Shown in pieces: positions 59,514-64,000 of a stretch of 64,000 nucleotides of DNA. The position numbers were made by a program, and so were the translations under genes. The stretch is taken from assembly GCF_003244875.1 (NCBI RefSeq), contig NZ_LXXZ01000059.1:1-64000 (forward strand), in the 5' to 3' direction. The stretch's first letter is position 1. Each line of letters starts with the position of its first letter. This DNA is from Stenotrophomonas sepilia (lineage in GTDB: Bacteria; Pseudomonadota; Gammaproteobacteria; Xanthomonadales; Xanthomonadaceae). Below the pieces are notes generated by a model that worked only from the letters and a program-made list of their open reading frames with translations, was not told the origin of the DNA and did no database searches.

Positions 59514-62344
59514 CAGAACCAGCTCCGCACTTCGCCGGCGCCGGTCACGTTGCTCACGCAACGGCCGCACAGCTCAGGATGGTCGGCGTTGCTGCCGACG
59601 TCGGCGCGGTGGTGCCAGCAGCGCACGCACTTGGCCTTGGTGGTCGGCTGGGCGCTGACGAACACCTCGTCGGTGGTCGCCGGGCGCACCTGCACGTCGC
59701 CACTGATGAACAGGAAACGCAGTTCATCGGCCAGCGGCTGCCAGCGCGCCGCCTGCTCTTCGCTGGCGGCGATGGTGATCTCCGCCTCCAGTGCAGCACC
59801 GATCGCACCGTTGGCGCGCATCGGCTCGAGCACCTTGGCCACCTGCTCGCGCACGGCCAGCAGCTGGTCGAAGTCGGCGGCGTTGAGCTGGGCACCGGCC
59901 GGCAGCGGCGCCAGGCCGTCGTACCAGGTGGTGAACAGCACATGGCCGGCACGTTCGCCCGGCAGGTAGCTCCACAGCTCGTCGGCGGTGAAGGTCAGGA
60001 TCGGCGCGACCCAGCGGGTGAATGCTTCCGCGATGTGGTACATCGCGCTCTGTGCCGAACGGCGACCGTGTGAATCGGTCGGCATGGTGTACAGGCGGTC
60101 CTTGGTCACGTCCAGGTACAGCGAGCCCAGGTCCACGCTGCAGAAGTTCAGCAGCAGCTGCACGATCTCGGCCATGTTGTAGCCGTCGTAGGCCGCCTTG
60201 ATCTTCTCCTGCAGCTCCCAGGCGCGATGCACGATCCAGCGGTCCAGCGCGACCATCTGCTCGAGCGGTTGCAGGTGCCGGGCCGGATCGAAACCGTCCA
60301 GGTTGCCGAGCAGGAAGCGTGCGGTGTTGCGCAGGCGGCGGTAGGCGTCAGCATTGCGCTTCAGGATTTCCTGCGACAGCGACATCTCGTTGCTGTAGTC
60401 GGCCGAGGCGATCCACAGGCGCAGGATGTCCGCGCCCAGCTTGTTCATGATGTCCTGCGGCTCGATGCCGTTGCCCAGCGACTTGGACATCTTGCGGCCG
60501 TGCTCGTCCACGGTGAAGCCGTGGGTGAGGCACTGCTTGTACGGCGCGCGCTTGTCGATCGCCACGCCGGTCAGCAGCGAGGACTGGAACCAGCCGCGGT
60601 GCTGGTCGGAGCCTTCCAGGTACAGGTCGGCCGGCTTGCCGAAGCCACGCGCGGCGAGCACGCCTTCATGGGTCACGCCCGAATCGAACCAGACGTCGAG
60701 GATGTCGGTGACCTTCTCGTAGTCGGCCGCTTCGGCGCCGAGCAGCTCGGCGGCGTCCAGCGAGTACCACACATCGATGCCCTCGGCTTCGACGCGGTCG
60801 GCAACCTGCTGCATCAGCTCCACCGAGCGCGGGTGGATCTCGCCGGTCTGGCGATGGGTGAACAGTGCGATCGGTACGCCCCAGGTGCGCTGGCGCGAGA
60901 TGGTCCAGTCCGGGCGACCGTCGACCATGCTCTGGATGCGCGCCTTGCCCCAGGTCGGGAACCAGCCGACAGTGTCGATCGCAGCCAGCGCATCGCTACG
61001 CAGGTTGGCCTTGTCCATCGAAATGAACCACTGCGGGGTGGCGCGGAACACCACTGGCGTCTTGTGGCGCCAGCAATGCGGGTAGCTGTGGCGGATCGGG
61101 TGGAAGGCCAGCAGCGCGCCGCTGTCGCGCAGCACGCCGACGATGGCCTCCTGCGCCTTCCACAGATGCTGGCCGGCCAGCACCACCTCACCGGCCGGCG
61201 GGGTCGATTCCAGGTACACGCCACGGCCGTCGATCGGGGTCACCTGCCCGGCGTTGTACTTGTCCAGCAGGCCGTACTTCTGGCTGACCACGAAGTCTTC
61301 CTGGCCGTGACCGGGGGCGGTGTGCACCGCACCGGTACCGTCCTCGTCGGAGACGTGGTCGCCGTTGAGCAGCGGGATGTCGCGCTGCGGATAGAACGGA
61401 TGCGCCAGCAGCTGGTTCTCCAGTGCCGCACCGGTGGTTTCACCGTGCAGCACCACGCTCTCGACGCCGTAGCGCTGCAGCGCGCGCTCGGCCAGGGCCG
61501 CGGCCAGCACCAGCCAACGGCGCTTGCCGTTGTGGGCCGGGCCCTCGGCCAGCACGTAGTTGATTTCCGCACCCAGCGACACCGCCAGCGAGGCCGGCAG
61601 CGTCCACGGCGTGGTGGTCCAGATCGGTACAGCCACTTCGACGTCGGCCGGCACGCCCACGCCGAACGCTTGGCCGATGGCCTGCGCGTCACGCGCGGCG
61701 TAGGCCACGTCGATCGCCGGCGATTCCTTTTCCTGGTACTCGATCTCGGCCTCGGCCAGCGCCGAACCGCAGTCGAAGCACCAGTACACCGGCTTGGCGC
61801 CGCGCACCAGGTGTCCGTTGGCCACGACCTTGGACAGCGCACGGATCTCGTTGGCTTCGAAGTCGAAGCTCAGGGTCTTGTACGGGTTGTCCCAGTCACC
61901 GGTCACGCCCAGGCGCTTGAAGTCCACGCGCTGGATGTTGATCTGCTCTTCGGCGAACTCGCGGCACTTCTGGCGGAATTCGACGGCGTCGAGCTTGGTG
62001 CCGACCTTGCCCCACTTCTTTTCGACCGCGATCTCGATCGGCAGGCCATGGCAGTCCCAGCCCGGCACATAGGGCGCATCGAAGCCGGCCAGGTAGCGCG
62101 ACTTGACGATGATGTCCTTCAGGATCTTGTTGACCGCGTGACCCAGGTGGATGCGGCCGTTGGCGTACGGCGGGCCGTCATGCAGCACGAACAGCGGGCG
62201 GCCGGCGGCGTTGTCACGCAGCTGCTGGTAGAGCCCCTGCGCTTCCCACCGCGCCAGAATGCCCGGCTCGCGCTTGGGCAGGTCGCCGCGCATCGGGAAT
62301 TCGGTGGCTGGCAGGTTCAGGGTGGTCTTGTAGTCCTGGCTCAC
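59513..62344 (-). CDS. ileS: Isoleucyl-tRNA synthetase
   Basis: A 943-residue class I synthetase that charges tRNA-Ile. The HIGH-type motif is [11 protein letters not shown], the KMSKS motif is [10 protein letters not shown], and the central editing domain is present (about 200-410). The C-terminal zinc finger has CVRCW and CGRC (near 905-930). The start is GTG, overlapping the ribF stop by 4 bases (GTGA). All motifs intact; length typical. Confidence 0.98.
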   Translation of the reverse strand: MSQDYKTTLNLPATEFPMRGDLPKREPGILARWEAQGLYQQLRDNAAGRPLFVLHDGPPYANGRIHLGHAVNKILKDIIVKSRYLAGFDAPYVPGWDCHGLPIEIAVEKKWGKVGTKLDAVEFRQKCREFAEEQINIQRVDFKRLGVTGDWDNPYKTLSFDFEANEIRALSKVVANGHLVRGAKPVYWCFDCGSALAEAEIEYQEKESPAIDVAYAARDAQAIGQAFGVGVPADVEVAVPIWTTTPWTLPASLAVSLGAEINYVLAEGPAHNGKRRWLVLAAALAERALQRYGVESVVLHGETTGAALENQLLAHPFYPQRDIPLLNGDHVSDEDGTGAVHTAPGHGQEDFVVSQKYGLLDKYNAGQVTPIDGRGVYLESTPPAGEVVLAGQHLWKAQEAIVGVLRDSGALLAFHPIRHSYPHCWRHKTPVVFRATPQWFISMDKANLRSDALAAIDTVGWFPTWGKARIQSMVDGRPDWTISRQRTWGVPIALFTHRQTGEIHPRSVELMQQVADRVEAEGIDVWYSLDAAELLGAEAADYEKVTDILDVWFDSGVTHEGVLAARGFGKPADLYLEGSDQHRGWFQSSLLTGVAIDKRAPYKQCLTHGFTVDEHGRKMSKSLGNGIEPQDIMNKLGADILRLWIASADYSNEMSLSQEILKRNADAYRRLRNTARFLLGNLDGFDPARHLQPLEQMVALDRWIVHRAWELQEKIKAAYDGYNMAEIVQLLLNFCSVDLGSLYLDVTKDRLYTMPTDSHGRRSAQSAMYHIAEAFTRWVAPILTFTADELWSYLPGERAGHVLFTTWYDGLAPLPAGAQLNAADFDQLLAVREQVAKVLEPMRANGAIGAALEAEITIAASEEQAARWQPLADELRFLFISGDVQVRPATTDEVFVSAQPTTKAKCVRCWHHRADVGSNADHPELCGRCVSNVTGAGEVRSWF

Positions 62345-63288
62345 GCAGTGGCTCGCAATCTATGTTCGGAAAGGAGGGCGCGCGCCTGTTCGGCGTCGCG
62401 GTGCATCTGGTCGGTCAGTGCCGCCAGATCATTGAATTTCTCTTCGTCGCGCAGCTTGGCGACAAACTCCACGTCGATGTGGCGCCCGTACAGGTCGCCC
62501 TGGAAATCGAACAGGTGGGCCTCCAGCAGCGGCTCCACGCCGTCCACCGTCGGCCGGGTGCCGAAGCTGGACACCGACGGCCACGGCTGGTCGAACACGC
62601 CATGCACCCAGGTTGCGTAGATGCCCGACAGCGCCGGCGTCTTCGGGAAGCGCAGGTTGGCGGTGGGGAAGCCCAGCGTACGGCCAAGCTGGCGACCGCG
62701 CACCACCCGCCCGCTGATCGCGTAGGGGCGGCCGAGCAGGTCGTTGGCGCGGGCGAAATCGCCCCCCTGCAGCAGCTGGCGGATGCGGGTGCTGGAAATG
62801 CGCTCGCCATGCAGGTCCACCGCTTCAATCTCGCCGGCGCTGAAGCCCAGTTCGGCGCCCATCTCCTGCAGCAGTGCCAGATCACCGCGGCGGCGGTTGC
62901 CGAAGCAGAACTCCGGCCCGATCCAGACTTCGCGGGCGCCCAGCCGGTGCACCAGCAACTGGCGCACGAAGGTCTCGGCCGGCATTGCCGCCATCGCCGC
63001 ATCGAAACGCAGCAGGCCGATCGCATCGACGCCGAGCTCGCGCAGGATCTCGACCTTGCTGCGCGCCAGGGTCAGCCGCGGCGGCGGCGTGCCCTGGGCG
63101 AAGAATTCACGCGGCAGCGGTTCGAATGCCACGGCCACTGCGGCCACGCCCAAGGCGCGCGCGCGGGCGACCGCGTGGCGGACCAGCGCACGATGGCCCA
63201 GGTGAAGGCCGTCGAATGCACCGATACAGACCACGCTTCCGTTGGGGAACAGCTCCCCGCCCTCGACGCTTCTGAACAGCCTGCTCAT
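62341..63288 (-). CDS. ribF: Bifunctional riboflavin kinase/FMN adenylyltransferase
   Basis: A 315-residue enzyme making FMN and FAD from riboflavin. The N-terminal adenylyltransferase has [16 protein letters not shown] and the later [13 protein letters not shown]. The C-terminal kinase has [11 protein letters not shown] and the downstream FGTRPTVDG and [11 protein letters not shown] 63288 (GAGAG upstream) is preferred to a further upstream start. It overlaps ileS by 4 bases. Confidence 0.98.
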   Translation of the reverse strand: MSRLFRSVEGGELFPNGSVVCIGAFDGLHLGHRALVRHAVARARALGVAAVAVAFEPLPREFFAQGTPPPRLTLARSKVEILRELGVDAIGLLRFDAAMAAMPAETFVRQLLVHRLGAREVWIGPEFCFGNRRRGDLALLQEMGAELGFSAGEIEAVDLHGERISSTRIRQLLQGGDFARANDLLGRPYAISGRVVRGRQLGRTLGFPTANLRFPKTPALSGIYATWVHGVFDQPWPSVSSFGTRPTVDGVEPLLEAHLFDFQGDLYGRHIDVEFVAKLRDEEKFNDLAALTDQMHRDAEQARALLSEHRLRATA

Positions 63289-63363
63289 CAACTCTCGTTC
63301 CGGCCCGACCGGGGCCGCCGCTTCAATGGTGTAACCCTGAAGTATAGCCGCCACGGGCCGCGA

Positions 63364-64000
63364 TCAATGCCCGCGCAGGTCGCGCGGGCGGAAGCCCATC
63401 GCCAGCATGGCCACCGCATAGGTCGCGCCGCCGCCGCCGACCAGCAACGCCAGGGCACCGATCCGCTCCCACACACGCATCGCGGAGAAGCCCGGCAGCC
63501 AGTGCAGCAGCGCCAACAGCACGCCAACCATGGCCGCGCAGGCCAGCACCAGGCGCAGCAGATAGCCGCCCCAACCCGGCCGGCGCTGGTAGACATCGGT
63601 CTTGCCCAGCCAGTACCACAGCAGGCCCAGGTTCAGGTAACTGGACAGCGCGCTGGCGATGCCCAGTGCCAGGTGCAGGCCCGGCTGCTTGCCGATGGCC
63701 GCCATCACGCCCTGCGCCTTCAGCGCGTCGGGCACCATCACCTGGTACAGCACGGCCAGCAGGGCGAAGTTGAACACCATGTTGGCCACCAGCGCCGCCA
63801 CCCCGGCGCGCACCGGGGTCTTGGTGTCCTGGCGGGCGTAGAAGGCCGGCAGCACCACCTTCAGCAGGGCGAATGCCGGCAGGCCGAAGCTCAGGCCGTA
63901 CACCGACAGCGCGGTCATGCGGGTGTCGAAGGCGCTGAACTGGCCGTGCTGGAAGATGGTCGCGATCAGCGGCTCGGCCAGCAGCAGCAGGCCCAGCATG
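63364..64000 (-). CDS. murJ: Lipid II flippase MurJ, C-terminal part (5' end outside window)
   Basis: The last ~212 residues of a MurJ/MviN protein, which flips lipid II across the inner membrane. Several helices are visible, with the conserved LPAFYARQDTKTPVR loop, and the end is MGFRPRDLRGH. The gene is cut by the window edge: the reading frame is still open at base 64000. It is upstream of ribF with 75 bases between, the usual order. Confidence 0.95.
   Translation of the reverse strand, partial: MLGLLLLAEPLIATIFQHGQFSAFDTRMTALSVYGLSFGLPAFALLKVVLPAFYARQDTKTPVRAGVAALVANMVFNFALLAVLYQVMVPDALKAQGVMAAIGKQPGLHLALGIASALSSYLNLGLLWYWLGKTDVYQRRPGWGGYLLRLVLACAAMVGVLLALLHWLPGFSAMRVWERIGALALLVGGGGATYAVAMLAMGFRPRDLRGH

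Overview
The window looks like a chromosome segment of a high-GC gammaproteobacterium of the Xanthomonadaceae, most likely Stenotrophomonas. Three things support this: the core gene order murJ-ribF-ileS-lspA-ispH at the right end, short GTAG-led palindromes of the SMAG/REP type around 57.9-58.0 kb, and the general codon style. All functional calls were made by reading motifs; no database was searched.

Layout. (1) From base 1 to about 44.8 kb lies one continuous accessory region ending at the 3' end of a tRNA-Thr(CGT) gene (44836-44911, minus strand), the classic insertion point of a tRNA-targeting genomic island. The left end of the island is outside the window, and no integrase, relaxase or type IV secretion gene is visible inside it. 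(2) From 44.9 to 64 kb is ordinary chromosome.

Island cargo, 0-33 kb. An H-NS-like protein, a double ribbon-helix-helix-like protein and a gene remnant come first. A stress and repair block follows: a GAF-PAS-PAS-GGDEF diguanylate cyclase, a CorA/ZntB transporter, two ferritin-like DUF892 proteins, an isochorismatase-like hydrolase, a thioredoxin-reductase-like flavoprotein, DUF488, and a complete bacterial end-joining pair (LigD and Ku, with a DUF3606 gene between them). Next come a sugar dehydrogenase-PEBP fusion, a histidine kinase with two stand-alone receivers, a BLUF photoreceptor and a minimal Csu-type chaperone-usher pilus. The last part is defence-like: HNH and GIY-YIG nuclease genes that overlap, a second H-NS-like gene, HEPN-like proteins, and a type III restriction-modification operon with a third gene attached.

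Island backbone, 33-44.8 kb, all on the minus strand. It contains a seven-gene operon of unknown proteins linked by overlapping stop/start codons, an ankyrin-like protein, antirestriction protein ArdC, an SF3 primase-helicase, a small ribbon-helix-helix protein, a 350-bp AT-rich iteron cluster (AACCAGCAG/CTGCTGGTT) that looks like a replication origin, two overlapping DNA methyltransferase-like genes, and two tRNA-proximal genes of unknown function whose proteins share the C-terminal tail PFRF. The iteron word recurs once, 70 bp from the tRNA. I infer that the element can replicate when excised.

Chromosome, 44.9-64 kb. ldhA-like dehydrogenase; an autotransporter whose passenger starts with a ClpP-like (COG3904-type) domain; a divergent ECF sigma-FecR-TonB receptor (STN-bearing) surface-signalling operon; two coupled envelope genes; a 29-bp perfect inverted repeat that supplies the last codons of a YhhN-family gene; an M61 peptidase; SMAG repeats; then ispH, lspA, ileS, ribF and the 3' part of murJ, with overlapping stop/start codons at ribF/ileS and ileS/lspA.
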